The notes: generated by a model not told the origin, from the sequence alone. DNA of 40,747 bases from Xylanivirga thermophila (GCF_004138105.1 NZ_RXHQ01000025.1:1-40747); one strand, 5' to 3'. Counted from the stretch's first letter, positions 16,902 through 26,358 are shown. Numbers and translations: made by a program.

Positions 16902-18353
16902 ATGGATATGTTAGAAAAGGCAAATCGGTTTGTGGAGCAAAATCAAGGGAAAGTAGTTAATAAATATAGACTTAAGTATCATTTGATGGGTCAATATGGT
17001 TGGATAAACGATCCAAATGGATTTATATATTACAATGGTAAATATCATCTTTTTTATCAGCATAATCCCTATAAAAGTGTATGGGGTCCCATGCATTGGG
17101 GCCATGCAACAAGTAAGGATCTTATAAAATGGGAGTACCAACCTATAGCTTTAGCACCAGATAAGCCATATGATAAGGATGGATGCTTTTCAGGGAGTGC
17201 TATTGAAAAAGATGGTATTTTGTATCTTCTATACACTGGCCATGTGATAGGAGATTCTGAAAGGGAAGATGATTATAGTGAAACCCAGTGTTTGGCTTTT
17301 TCATATGATGAGGTAAAGTTTATAAAATATGATCATAATCCTGTCATAGGAGTAGATGATATCCCAAAGGTTATTAGCAGAAGGGATTTTCGCGACCCCA
17401 AGGTATTTAAAAAAGGCGAAACCTATTATATGGTGTTAGGGTCTAATAATGCTGATGGCAGGGGCGTAGCTGTTATCTATACTTCTTCTAATCTTAAAGA
17501 GTGGAGATTTTTAAACACTATAGGAAACGAAAGAAATGATATGGGCAATAATTGGGAATGTCCTGATCTTTTTGAGTTAAATAATAAAGATGTGCTTATT
17601 GCTTCTATACAGCATTTTAGTGATGATGGGTCAAAGAGCCATAACGATGTAATATATGCTGTTGGAGTTTTTGATGCTCACGAAGGAAGCTTCAAATTTA
17701 AAGATTGCAAGGCAATAGATGCAGGCTTTGATTTTTATGCTCCACAGACCACCATTGATGAAAAGGGGAGAAGGCTCATAGTTGCATGGATGAATGAGTG
17801 GAATACGGAAAATCCTACTCATACACTAGGACACAATTGGGCAGGTGCTATGACTATACCACGAGAAGTGGTGCTTAATGGAGATAAATTGAATTTCTTG
17901 CCAGTGAAAGAGATTAAGGAATATAGACGAAATGAATTTCTACGAAAGAATATATCCTTAAATGGGGAAAAAGAGTTAGAAATCGGTGGAGATTGCTATG
18001 AAATGGAGATAATATTTGATGCAAAGGAAGCTGATGAATTTGGTGTAAAACTTAGAACTGGCAATACTGAAGAAACTGTTTTATCATATAGTAGACAGGA
18101 TGAATTATTCAGATTTAACAGGGATAGATCCGGTATAGGTCCTAAGGGAGAGCGTCAGGCCAAGGTTGAGTTAAAAAATGGTTTGTTAGATTTAAGGATA
18201 TTTGTAGATATAAGCTCAGTTGAAATATTTATAAATGGTGGAGAGGTAGTAATGACTGGCAGAATTTATCCAAGCGAAGATTCCAAGGGTATAAAGCTCC
18301 TATCCAAAGGAGAATGTAATATACTATCTCTTAAAAAATGGGATATCATGTAA
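16902..18353 (+). CDS. GH32 sucrose hydrolase (beta-fructofuranosidase)
   Basis: 483-residue intracellular GH32 enzyme that cleaves sucrose, sucrose-6-phosphate or small fructans. The nucleophile block WINDPNG is at residues 34-40 (Asp37), the transition-state stabiliser RDP at 164-166, and the acid/base block WECPD at 218-222 (Glu219). A C-terminal beta-sandwich follows, with RDRSGIG and FVDISSVEIFINGGEVVMTGRIYP. There is no signal peptide, so it acts on imported sugar. Because import is by an ABC transporter and not a PTS, the natural substrate is probably unphosphorylated sucrose. The ribosome binding site AAGGAG (16881-16886) is rather far from ATG 16902. The gene is followed by fructokinase, which handles the released fructose. 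Confidence 0.95.
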   Translation: MDMLEKANRFVEQNQGKVVNKYRLKYHLMGQYGWINDPNGFIYYNGKYHLFYQHNPYKSVWGPMHWGHATSKDLIKWEYQPIALAPDKPYDKDGCFSGSAIEKDGILYLLYTGHVIGDSEREDDYSETQCLAFSYDEVKFIKYDHNPVIGVDDIPKVISRRDFRDPKVFKKGETYYMVLGSNNADGRGVAVIYTSSNLKEWRFLNTIGNERNDMGNNWECPDLFELNNKDVLIASIQHFSDDGSKSHNDVIYAVGVFDAHEGSFKFKDCKAIDAGFDFYAPQTTIDEKGRRLIVAWMNEWNTENPTHTLGHNWAGAMTIPREVVLNGDKLNFLPVKEIKEYRRNEFLRKNISLNGEKELEIGGDCYEMEIIFDAKEADEFGVKLRTGNTEETVLSYSRQDELFRFNRDRSGIGPKGERQAKVELKNGLLDLRIFVDISSVEIFINGGEVVMTGRIYPSEDSKGIKLLSKGECNILSLKKWDIM

Positions 18354-18364
18354 GGAGAATGATG

Positions 18365-19312
18365 ATGTCAAGGATATTTACTATTGGAGAGGCTTTAATA
18401 GATTTTATTCCAGCAGAAAAGGGATTAAGCCTCAAAGCAGTTACATCCTTTAAAAAGGCTCCAGGGGGTGCTCCCGCCAACGTGGCAAGTGCAGTGGCAA
18501 AGCTTGGGGGAGATAGTGCTTTTATAGGGAAGGTGGGGAATGACCCATTTGGAGATTTCCTAATAGATACTTTAGATGATACAGGTGTAGACACTGGATA
18601 TATAATAAGAACATCAATGGCTAATACGGCATTGGCTTTTGTGAGTCTAAAACTAGATGGTAATAGAGATTTTTTGTTTTATAGAAATCCTGGTGCCGAT
18701 ATGCTACTTGAAGAGGATGAGATAGATAGTAGCTGGTTCAATAAGGGAGATATACTGCATTTTGGTTCTGTAGACTTGATTGAAGCTCCTGTGAAATACG
18801 CCCACATAAAGGCTATAAAAACTGTCAAGGCTAGAAATGGATTGATAAGTTTTGATCCTAATGTACGTCTACCACTTTGGGATGATAGGAAAATGTGTAG
18901 AAATACCATAAGGGAATTTATACCTTTTGCCAATATTCTTAAGATAAGCGATGAGGAGATAGAGTTTATAACCGGTATAAAAGATGAAAAGGAAGCTATA
19001 GATTCCTTATTTATAGGAGATGTTGGAATAATTATTTGTACAAAGGGTTCGAAGGGTGCAGCGCTTTATACTAGAAAATTTAAGGTCGAAGTCCCTGGAG
19101 AAGATGTAAAGGCAGTAGATACTACTGGGGCGGGAGATGCGTTTATGGGTGCATTTCTCTATAAAATGCAATATGAAAACATGGATGTAAAGGGATTGGA
19201 ACAGACTATGGCATACAATATGTTGAAGTTTGCAAACAAAGCTGCATCCATAAGCGTAACTAGGCAGGGGGCAATAAGCTCCTTACCTTCAATAGAAGAG
19301 GTTGATTACTAA
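18365..19312 (+). CDS. PfkB-family fructokinase
   Basis: 315-residue sugar kinase. The N-terminal block GGAPANVASAVAKLGGDSAFIGKVGNDPFG and the catalytic motif DTTGAGDAFMGAFLYKM are intact, and SFDPNVRLPLW is a fructokinase-like segment. It would phosphorylate the fructose released by the GH32 enzyme to fructose-6-phosphate. Three consecutive in-phase ATGs lie at 18359, 18362 and 18365. The ribosome binding site TAAGGAG (18351-18357) overlaps the GH32 stop codon and best fits the last ATG. The gene ends the sucrose operon, with a clear terminator after it. It differs clearly from the PfkB kinase at 9158, so the two are not a recent duplication. Confidence 0.92.
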   Translation: MSRIFTIGEALIDFIPAEKGLSLKAVTSFKKAPGGAPANVASAVAKLGGDSAFIGKVGNDPFGDFLIDTLDDTGVDTGYIIRTSMANTALAFVSLKLDGNRDFLFYRNPGADMLLEEDEIDSSWFNKGDILHFGSVDLIEAPVKYAHIKAIKTVKARNGLISFDPNVRLPLWDDRKMCRNTIREFIPFANILKISDEEIEFITGIKDEKEAIDSLFIGDVGIIICTKGSKGAALYTRKFKVEVPGEDVKAVDTTGAGDAFMGAFLYKMQYENMDVKGLEQTMAYNMLKFANKAASISVTRQGAISSLPSIEEVDY

Positions 19313-19353
19313 ACACCAATATTTTTTTAAAAATATTGGTGTTTTTTTATTTT
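19312..19353 (+). terminator. Intrinsic terminator after the sucrose operon
   Basis: AACACCAATATTTTT pairs with AAAAATATTGGTGTT with a very small loop, followed directly by a T tract. It starts at the fructokinase stop codon. Confidence 0.9.
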
Positions 19354-19429
19354 GTTTATTCAAAGTACATAAATTGAGGTATATATTATATAGTATTTAA
19401 TATAATTATTTTAAGAAAGGAACAAATAG

Positions 19430-19978
19430 ATGTTACAATATGCTATACAGGTAGCCTTAGAAGCCCATAAAGGGCAAAAGAGGAAGGGGACTAGCATACC
19501 ATACATAGTTCATCCAGTGGAAGTAGGCATAATACTTGGACAAAATGGCGCAGAGGAAGAGGTTATAATTGCAGGTATACTACATGATACGGTGGAAGAT
19601 ACAGATTTGACCCTTGAGGATATAGAGAGGATGTTTGGAACAAAGATACGGGATTATGTAGAAGGGGTTTCAGAACCGCAAAAGGGCATACCTGGAGTTA
19701 CCTGGAGGGATAGAAAAGAACATACCATTGAGTATATAAAAGGGGCAAAGTTGGAGGTTAAGCTTATTTCATGTGCAGATAAGTTGAGCAATATGCGTAG
19801 TATATATAATGATTATATTAATATTGGCGATGGGTTATGGGATAGGTTTAATGCCGGATATGATGAACAGAAGTGGTATTATATAAATTTAGCTAAAAGT
19901 CTATCAAGTTTAGGCAGGTTGAACTATAATATGTACTTCGAACTGTGTGATATAATAGGCAAAGTGTTTGGAGTATAG
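19430..19978 (+). CDS. Small HD-domain hydrolase, MESH1/SpoT-like (putative ppGpp hydrolase)
   Basis: 182-residue single-domain protein matching the hydrolase half of RelA/SpoT. Its size is that of MESH1-type small alarmone hydrolases. The metal and catalytic signature is complete: VHPVEV (His28), LHDTVEDTD (His52, Asp53, with the ED pair after), and SCADKLSNM (Asp117). FGTKIRDYVEGV is also SpoT-like. It has no synthetase, TGS or ACT domain. Hydrolysis of (p)ppGpp or of another nucleotide such as NADPH is possible. ATG 19430 has AAAGGAA upstream. The AT-rich region after the previous terminator presumably holds its promoter. The following gene begins 16 bases later. Confidence 0.82.
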   Translation: MLQYAIQVALEAHKGQKRKGTSIPYIVHPVEVGIILGQNGAEEEVIIAGILHDTVEDTDLTLEDIERMFGTKIRDYVEGVSEPQKGIPGVTWRDRKEHTIEYIKGAKLEVKLISCADKLSNMRSIYNDYINIGDGLWDRFNAGYDEQKWYYINLAKSLSSLGRLNYNMYFELCDIIGKVFGV

Positions 19979-19994
19979 TGGTGAGGGGGAGTGG

Positions 19995-20693
19995 ATGATG
20001 GACAGGCAGAAATATAGTGAATGGGTTGATTATATATTGAGTGAAGGGCGAATAAAGCCGCCTAGGAAATTTATCGAAGATTATGATAGATGGGAGCATA
20101 GGATTATGCTGGGGCGGTTGTTGGCCCATGACAGCCAATATGTTCCCGCCATAGAGTTGTTTGAGAGTATAGCATATGAGGATATAGAGGACATAGACCA
20201 AAAGATATGGGCGCTTATGGATCTTGGAATATGTTATTGGTTAGGAAAGAGGGATATGGAAACGGCTATAGGCTGTTTAGATGTGGCATTATACCTTGCT
20301 GAAGATGAAGAGGTAAAACTGAAATTCTCTAGACGAGGGGAGATATGGTACAATCGCCTAAAGCTCATAAAGCTAGTATATGGCAGTGAACAAGCTAATC
20401 GGGAATGCAATGATACTATGATATCCCAAATTCTAGCTGGACAGGATACGAAATATAACAGCTATCTATATTATGGATATATTTATAAGGGAGAAGAAGA
20501 GAGGCAAAAGGGTAATTTAAGCTTGGCCATAGCATACATAAAAAAGGCGGGAGCATATGTCATGGAAGATACCCATACATTAGAGGTGGAATATATGTAT
20601 AAGGAAGATATGGAGGATTTGGACAAGGCCTATAAACGGATCTATAGCTATGTAAATAGTGCTGCACGATTTCCGGCCATGTTTATAATTTAG
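19995..20693 (+). CDS. Unrecognised protein with TPR-like helical character
   Basis: 232-residue soluble protein with no motif I can assign. It is rich in alternating helices, with segments such as ALMDLGICYWLGKRDMETAI and YYGYIYKGEEERQKGNLSLA that read like degenerate tetratricopeptide repeats. No signal peptide or membrane segment is present. I prefer ATG 19995 (or 19998), behind the ribosome binding site GAGGGGGA at 19983-19990. An upstream TTG would overlap the HD gene. Tight spacing makes it cotranscribed with the HD hydrolase, so it may be a partner or regulator. That is inference from position only. Confidence 0.6.
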   Translation: MMDRQKYSEWVDYILSEGRIKPPRKFIEDYDRWEHRIMLGRLLAHDSQYVPAIELFESIAYEDIEDIDQKIWALMDLGICYWLGKRDMETAIGCLDVALYLAEDEEVKLKFSRRGEIWYNRLKLIKLVYGSEQANRECNDTMISQILAGQDTKYNSYLYYGYIYKGEEERQKGNLSLAIAYIKKAGAYVMEDTHTLEVEYMYKEDMEDLDKAYKRIYSYVNSAARFPAMFII

Positions 20694-20703
20694 CAAATAG
20701 CAC

Positions 20704-20740
20704 AAAAAGCCCCAATTTGTTGTCGAAATTGGGGCTTTTT
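20704..20740 (+). terminator. Intrinsic terminator after the HD/TPR-like pair
   Basis: A perfect 15-bp stem pairs AAAAAGCCCCAATTT with AAATTGGGGCTTTTT around the 7-base loop GTTGTCG. A-tract and T-tract ends make it able to act in both directions. A -10-like TATAAT (20745-20750) for the next gene lies directly behind it. Confidence 0.92.
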
Positions 20741-20786
20741 ATGGTATAATAAAATATATCAAAATCTTCCATGGACGGTGAATTGA

Positions 20787-22850
20787 ATGAAACATAAATA
20801 TGATGATATAGATATAGAATACATTAAAAATAGGATTAATCCCAGAACAGGGGCATTGAAGGTTGCTCTCATCTACGGGTTAGTAGTTGGGGTATCCCTT
20901 TTTTTTCTTAATCGATTTATGGTTTTAGCGCTAGATGATATGAAAATTGGGCATAAAATTACCCTTATAAAGGATGAAATCTTTGTAACTATAACCATGC
21001 TCATATTATATATGATCGTCCGAAGACAAATGACATTGCTTAAGAAGTCAGTAGATAAGGTATATGATGGATACCGTGAATTAGATATTGCAAATAGACA
21101 GCTAAGTGCTACAAAAGAATTGTTGAAGGAGAATTTTGAGACCTTAAATCAGCATCAAGATGAGCAGATAAAATTGCAAGAGAGATTGTGGCATCAACGC
21201 AACTTATCCAAAAGTATCATAAATGATGTGGGAGCTATAATATTAATGTGGTATCCCGACGGGAGCATGAATATATTCAACCCTTTTGCTGAGGAGATTA
21301 CAGGATATAAGGCATCAGAAGTATTGGGTAAGCGGTGGATAGATATCCTCATTCCTCTAGAAGATCGGGAGTATATGCAATCTGTATTTGATAGAATACT
21401 AGAAAGTGATTTTTTAAGGCATGAAAACCGTATAATATGTAAAGATGGAGGAATGATGGATATACTATGGAGCAATAGTATATTAAGAGATAAAGATGGC
21501 AATATCTCTGAGATCATATCCATTGGAACTGATATAACAGAGCGGAAGGAGATGGAAAAGCGTCTGCATATGATGGCATATTATGACACATTAACCGGCC
21601 TTCCAAATCGTATCATGATAGAAGAGAAATTTGACAAATTGCTATCGGGACATAATGATGATGGGTTTAGAGCAGCAATAATGATTCTAGATATAGATAA
21701 TTTTAAAAATATAAATGAAACCCTTGGTCATAATGTTGGCGATATGTTGTTAAAAAATGTTGCTAATGTATTGAAAAAATATATAAAATCACCGAATATG
21801 CTAGGGCGAATAAGCGGTGATGGTTTTATAGTAGTACTAAATAATATGCAGAATGTAACTGACATAATAGGACGCGTGATGGATGTACAGCAATATCTAA
21901 AGAGGACATGGTATGCAGATGGGCGGGAGATTTTTGTATCTACCAGTGTAGGGATTGCGTTATATCCTGACCATGGTAAAGATGCTTCCATTCTTATAAA
22001 AAATGCCTCTACTGCAATGTTCTATGTAAAAGAGCGTAGCAAGGATGATTATGCATTTTATATAAAGGATATGGAAAAGAATGCGTTTGAACGCATGGAG
22101 ATGCTTAATATGCTGTGTAGTGCCATTGAAAAAGGGGAGTTTAGCCTTTACTATCAACCACAGGTGGATATAAAAACAGGAAAAATAGTAGGTGCAGAAG
22201 CACTAATAAGGTGGACTCATTCGAAGAGGGGTGCTATCTCTCCGGCGGATTTTATTCCCATAGCGGAACAAGGCGGATTAATAGGAAAAATTGATAAATG
22301 GGTAATAAAGGAAGTATTTAGACAGAAGAAGATATGGGATAAAAAAGGTTACAAGGATGTGGAGTTGTCTTTAAATATTTCTGCGAAGACCTTAATGTAT
22401 GGTGATTTGATAGAATATATTAAATCCTTGATTGGATGTATGGATGTTACAAAGGATTATATATGCTTTGAAATTACGGAGACTGCACTATTAAATGATT
22501 GGGAAACTGCTATTTTAGTTATAAATGATCTGAGAAGCATGGGATTTAAGGTGGCTCTAGACGATTTTGGTACTGGTCATTCCTCACTCACATATCTTAA
22601 AAAGCTGCCCATAGATGTATTAAAGATAGACAGGCAATTTATAAATGATATAGATGAAAGTAATGATAGGGAAGGTTTAATTTCGCCATATATTATTCAA
22701 ATGGCCCATGCCTTAAAATTAAAGGTGGTGGCAGAGGGGGTAGAAACTCCCAAACAGCTGAAATTCCTTGAAGATCATGGTTGTGATATAGGTCAAGGAT
22801 ATATATTTAGTAAGCCTATCTTACCTGAAAAAATCGAAGAAATGTTTTAA
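20787..22850 (+). CDS. PAS-GGDEF-EAL membrane protein, likely c-di-GMP phosphodiesterase
   Basis: 687-residue signalling protein. Two membrane segments (about 24-44 and 63-80) and a coiled-coil linker (about 85-130) are followed by a PAS domain (about 140-255, ending GTDITERKEMEKR), a GGDEF domain (about 260-425) and an EAL domain (about 435-687). The GGDEF active-site loop reads RISGDGFIVVL in place of GGDEF, so cyclase activity is probably lost. The EAL site looks intact: EALIRW, NISAKTL, EITETALL, DDFGTGHSSL, KIDRQF and VAEGVET. The expected role is breakdown of c-di-GMP, with the GGDEF part perhaps a GTP-sensing regulator. It is monocistronic, with a terminator before it and a long gap after it. 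Confidence 0.92.
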   Translation: MKHKYDDIDIEYIKNRINPRTGALKVALIYGLVVGVSLFFLNRFMVLALDDMKIGHKITLIKDEIFVTITMLILYMIVRRQMTLLKKSVDKVYDGYRELDIANRQLSATKELLKENFETLNQHQDEQIKLQERLWHQRNLSKSIINDVGAIILMWYPDGSMNIFNPFAEEITGYKASEVLGKRWIDILIPLEDREYMQSVFDRILESDFLRHENRIICKDGGMMDILWSNSILRDKDGNISEIISIGTDITERKEMEKRLHMMAYYDTLTGLPNRIMIEEKFDKLLSGHNDDGFRAAIMILDIDNFKNINETLGHNVGDMLLKNVANVLKKYIKSPNMLGRISGDGFIVVLNNMQNVTDIIGRVMDVQQYLKRTWYADGREIFVSTSVGIALYPDHGKDASILIKNASTAMFYVKERSKDDYAFYIKDMEKNAFERMEMLNMLCSAIEKGEFSLYYQPQVDIKTGKIVGAEALIRWTHSKRGAISPADFIPIAEQGGLIGKIDKWVIKEVFRQKKIWDKKGYKDVELSLNISAKTLMYGDLIEYIKSLIGCMDVTKDYICFEITETALLNDWETAILVINDLRSMGFKVALDDFGTGHSSLTYLKKLPIDVLKIDRQFINDIDESNDREGLISPYIIQMAHALKLKVVAEGVETPKQLKFLEDHGCDIGQGYIFSKPILPEKIEEMF

Positions 22851-23031
22851 AATTCTATACCTTATGATTTTTCTACAAGTTCTTATACTTGTATATAGCC
22901 CGTTGAAAATGCTTTTTATAAAGTATGTAGAATTTAACATAGGACCATAAAAATAGATGGTTTACAAAGCATATAAATGATGCTACCCTAGGTATAAATT
23001 AAATTCTGCTTAAATGAAGGAAGGGATATAT
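22851..23031 (+). promoter_or_regulatory. Regulatory region upstream of the dehydrogenase/AraC operon
   Basis: A 181-base gap contains TTTCTACA (22870-22877) and its near-complement TGTAGAA (22926-22932). These are the same motif found upstream of the oxidoreductase operon and the LplA-like gene. TTTACA at about 22962 and TATAAA near 22994 are possible promoter parts, but the spacing is not convincing. No strong terminator is seen after the EAL gene. Confidence 0.42.
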
Positions 23032-24051
23032 GTGAAAAATCACAAAGTGCTTGTTGCAATACCCGATGGATATACTAGGGATACATTCTTTACCCCCATG
23101 GTAAGAGATAGGATGGCAAAGATGCCTGGATTGGAATTCATATGGAATATGGGTACAAAACAATTTTCCAAGGAAGAGATAGGCAATATTTTAACAGATT
23201 GTAGCTCATGTATTTTGGGATGGGGTGCTCCTAGGCTTACTACAAAAATGCTTCAAGAAAAGGACCAACTTAAACTTATAGCTATATTAGGCGGAGGGGT
23301 AAAACCATATATAGAAGAAGATTTTTTTGACAAAACAGATAAAACACTCATCAATCAGACCGATGTTATGGCAAAATCTGTAGCTGAGGCGACCCTGGCA
23401 TATATGTTGTCAGGACTTAGGGATATACCATATTATGACCATGGTATGAAAAATTCATTTCAGTGGAGAAGCGATAAATTTTTTAATCAGGGATTATTCT
23501 ACAAGACCGTTGGCTTAGTTGGTTTGGGTAAGGTAGGTCGGTATCTTATAGAATTCTTAAAACCATTTAATGTTGATATCATCATATATGATCCATATTT
23601 GGACGCCAGTACTATAGAGGGAGATAATATAACCATAGAGCAAAATCTCGATAGCCTTTTGTCAAGGGCTGATATAATCTCTATCCATGCGGGCTACACA
23701 GAGGAAACCCATCACATGCTAAATAAAGCTAGACTCTCTAAGATAAAGGATGGGGCTTTACTCGTTAATACTGCCAGGGGAGGGATTATAGACGAAGCTG
23801 CACTGGTAGAAGAATTGAAAAAGAATAGATTTAAGGCAGTGCTTGATGTTTATGAACGGGAGCCCCTATCAGAAGATAGTGGTCTAAGAAACCTAGACAA
23901 TGTAGTACTCATTCCACATATGGCCGGGCCTACTATTGATATGAGGCAGTATATGGCACTGGCTCTTTTGAACGATATATATAAGTTTTTAAATGGTGAT
24001 AAAGATCTATCATGCATACTAAATAAAGAACGGGTAAATATTATGACATGA
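23032..24051 (+). CDS. D-isomer-specific 2-hydroxyacid dehydrogenase family protein
   Basis: 339-residue NAD-dependent dehydrogenase of the D-2-hydroxyacid family (phosphoglycerate/glyoxylate reductase-like). The Rossmann motif is GLVGLGKVGRYLIEFLKPF, followed by the acidic residue of IIYDPYL. VNTARGGIIDEAALVEEL, DVYEREPL and IPHMAGPT supply the catalytic Arg, Glu and His positions. The substrate is not evident. I prefer GTG 23032, since GGAAGGG lies 6-7 bases upstream, over ATG 23014, which would put that ribosome binding site inside the gene. It is the first gene of a unit with an AraC regulator, so it probably acts on a product of the sugar imported by the neighbouring transporter. Confidence 0.85.
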   Translation: MKNHKVLVAIPDGYTRDTFFTPMVRDRMAKMPGLEFIWNMGTKQFSKEEIGNILTDCSSCILGWGAPRLTTKMLQEKDQLKLIAILGGGVKPYIEEDFFDKTDKTLINQTDVMAKSVAEATLAYMLSGLRDIPYYDHGMKNSFQWRSDKFFNQGLFYKTVGLVGLGKVGRYLIEFLKPFNVDIIIYDPYLDASTIEGDNITIEQNLDSLLSRADIISIHAGYTEETHHMLNKARLSKIKDGALLVNTARGGIIDEAALVEELKKNRFKAVLDVYEREPLSEDSGLRNLDNVVLIPHMAGPTIDMRQYMALALLNDIYKFLNGDKDLSCILNKERVNIMT

Positions 24052-24085
24052 AAATGCCATATATAAAGGATCTAGGGGGAAAAAA

Positions 24086-26329
24086 TTGCTTATGCGGGGC
24101 AAGATTTATAATAGAAATTTGATTAGGATATTTTTAAGTTTTTTAGCCATAGTTACCCTGATGTCCATATTTAATTACATCATATTTCAAAACTCCATGA
24201 CCGGTATGTACAATCAGGTTAAGGAGAATAACCAATTGGTCGTAAGAAATATGATACAGGCATTTGATAATTGTTTTCGGGATATTGATAATGTCTTCTA
24301 TACAATAGATATGTTTGGATTAAGTGATGCAAATATCTATGCATCCACTGGGCATGAAAATTTTAATTTTTATAATGCCTACATGGGGAAGGATAAGCTG
24401 TCCGATATACTCTCCACTTCTCCGGAGTATGTTGAAGATATTATTATATATTCTGACAAATCCAATATGACTTTAACTCCAGATGGTACAATACGGATGG
24501 ATGACCTTTTTAATAAAAAGTACAGCAGCTCCAAATATTCAATATCGTTTTGGAAAAATTTCAGCAACACTAGTCATCCTATGCAGATAATCGGACCTGA
24601 TATGTATGTGGATCAGTTTAATTTTAACCGAGGCAGGGAGCTTATGGTTATTGTGTCGGGAAATATGGTAAATAAAAGAAATGCCACCGTTCTTGTGGTT
24701 ATAAATAAAGGAAAGCTCCTCAATCATATTAATTATGACAATATATTAGAGGGTACAACACTTATGTTGCTAGATGATAGCAACAATATAGTATTGAATA
24801 TAGGTGAAAAATCAATAATAGATGCACTTAATAGGCCTGATTTGGTGGTATCTGGGAACTCATTTAAGGATAGAAACTATGAGTATCATATAGAGAAGTC
24901 TGAATATAATAATTTTACATATATTCACATACTGCCAATTAGCTATGCAGGTATGTTTAGAATGGTAAAGACCAATCGTAACATACTCATTATAAATATT
25001 TTGTGCGGTATCATAGGATCCTTGTTATTAAGTTTATACCTATACAATCCCCTAAAACACATTCTATCTATGTTTGGAGTTACTACCCAGAGTCAGAAGA
25101 TAGGAGATGGCTGGCAATATATAGGCAATAATATAGAAATGATGCAGAAGGAGAAGAGGAACTTAAGGCTTAAGGTATCTGATATGGCGAAGAAGGTACA
25201 GGTAAGTATATTCTGGCAGATGATACAAACAGATGAATATCAGATGGATTTAAAGGAGCAGGTGGATCTATATTTTTCTCCTTTTTTCCAGGATGGCAAA
25301 TATGTTTTAATATTGTTTAATTTTTATCCTGTTAAAGACGCTGATATGGCTTCGTTTGACGGTGTTTATATATCAGAGCAGGTGGAGGGGATGCTAGGGG
25401 CAATTTTTAGTCATTCATTTGCTACATCTGGAGAAAATCATCAAATTATGGCGTTAGTGGGAGTTTCACATGATTATGAACGGGATCAGGTGGTGGAGGC
25501 TCTCAACAAGGTACAGAATCATATAAAAGAATATATTACCGTTATAGGCATTAGCAAATTCTATAATAGCGATATTGAGTTTGGAAATGCATATAACGAT
25601 GTAAAGATATGTATGTCATGCCGAAATATAAGACCTTCAAACCAAATTATAGACATTGAAAATATAGAATATAATCCAGAGATGTATTATCCAGATAATT
25701 TAAAGGACAAGATATATAACTATATACTAAGTGGTAACAGTGATAAATGTAAAAAACTTATGCACGATGTACTGGATGAAAACCTTAAGAAGAATATACT
25801 CTATATAAAATATGTAAATATAGTGACTGATATATTTAACTGCATTATTCAAACCTTGGCCTTTTGTGGATATGACCAAAAGACTATCTTTACTATAGAA
25901 AAGAATTTTCTAAACATGCTAGAGGGGCAGATAGAAGATGATGAAATAAGGTGGCTTTTAGATACCATAATAGAACAGTCTGCAAAAAAGGTAAATATGA
26001 GCGGTAATAAGCTTAATAAGGCGTTTATAATTGAATATATCAATCTTCATTATATGGAGGATTTATACCTTGATAATATATCAGAAGTGGTAGGAACTAC
26101 GCCTAAGTATTTTTCAAACTTTTTTAAAAGAGAGTTTGGCATTAATTTTGTTGACTACCTAAATCAGGTGCGGATAAATCATGCTAAGGAATATCTAAAG
26201 AATTCCAATATGACTATAAAGGATATAGGTGAAAAAGTGGGATATGCTAGTCCTACTACCTTTACCACCACTTTTAAAAAATATTGTGGTGTTTCACCAT
26301 CAAAGTACCGAGAAAACGCAAAAGCCTAG
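24086..26329 (+). CDS. Membrane-bound AraC-family regulator with extracellular sensor
   Basis: 747 residues. TM1 (about 8-32) and TM2 (about 300-322) bracket an extracellular sensor region of about 270 residues, probably Cache-like. A cytoplasmic linker leads to a C-terminal AraC double helix-turn-helix (about 655-745: LDNISEVVGTTPKYFSNFFKREFG and IKDIGEKVGYASPTTFTTTFKKYCGVSPSKYR). This architecture is common next to LplABC-type transporters in Firmicutes, where it activates the transporter genes in response to an outside ligand. The TTG at 24086 is 6 bases after AGGGGGA (24073-24079) and fits better than ATG 24092. The stop codon lies inside the following terminator stem. It is a good candidate to bind the TTTCTACA sites. 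Confidence 0.9.
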   Translation: MLMRGKIYNRNLIRIFLSFLAIVTLMSIFNYIIFQNSMTGMYNQVKENNQLVVRNMIQAFDNCFRDIDNVFYTIDMFGLSDANIYASTGHENFNFYNAYMGKDKLSDILSTSPEYVEDIIIYSDKSNMTLTPDGTIRMDDLFNKKYSSSKYSISFWKNFSNTSHPMQIIGPDMYVDQFNFNRGRELMVIVSGNMVNKRNATVLVVINKGKLLNHINYDNILEGTTLMLLDDSNNIVLNIGEKSIIDALNRPDLVVSGNSFKDRNYEYHIEKSEYNNFTYIHILPISYAGMFRMVKTNRNILIINILCGIIGSLLLSLYLYNPLKHILSMFGVTTQSQKIGDGWQYIGNNIEMMQKEKRNLRLKVSDMAKKVQVSIFWQMIQTDEYQMDLKEQVDLYFSPFFQDGKYVLILFNFYPVKDADMASFDGVYISEQVEGMLGAIFSHSFATSGENHQIMALVGVSHDYERDQVVEALNKVQNHIKEYITVIGISKFYNSDIEFGNAYNDVKICMSCRNIRPSNQIIDIENIEYNPEMYYPDNLKDKIYNYILSGNSDKCKKLMHDVLDENLKKNILYIKYVNIVTDIFNCIIQTLAFCGYDQKTIFTIEKNFLNMLEGQIEDDEIRWLLDTIIEQSAKKVNMSGNKLNKAFIIEYINLHYMEDLYLDNISEVVGTTPKYFSNFFKREFGINFVDYLNQVRINHAKEYLKNSNMTIKDIGEKVGYASPTTFTTTFKKYCGVSPSKYRENAKA

Positions 26330-26358
26330 ATTATATAATTCTATGGCTTTTGCTTTTT
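26318..26358 (+). terminator. Intrinsic terminator overlapping the end of the AraC gene
   Basis: GCAAAAGCC (26318-26326) pairs with GGCTTTTGC (26345-26353), with further pairing of TAGA and TCTA in the loop, followed by TTTTTCT. The AraC stop codon is part of the hairpin. Confidence 0.82.

Noticed and set aside
9158-19312. The two PfkB genes as a recent duplication
   Set aside because: Their sequences differ throughout, including around the GG(S/A)PAN and GAGD motifs.
22875-22892. Hairpin ACAAGT/ACTTGT as a terminator after the EAL gene
   Set aside because: The stem is only 6 bp, AT-rich and without a following T tract.
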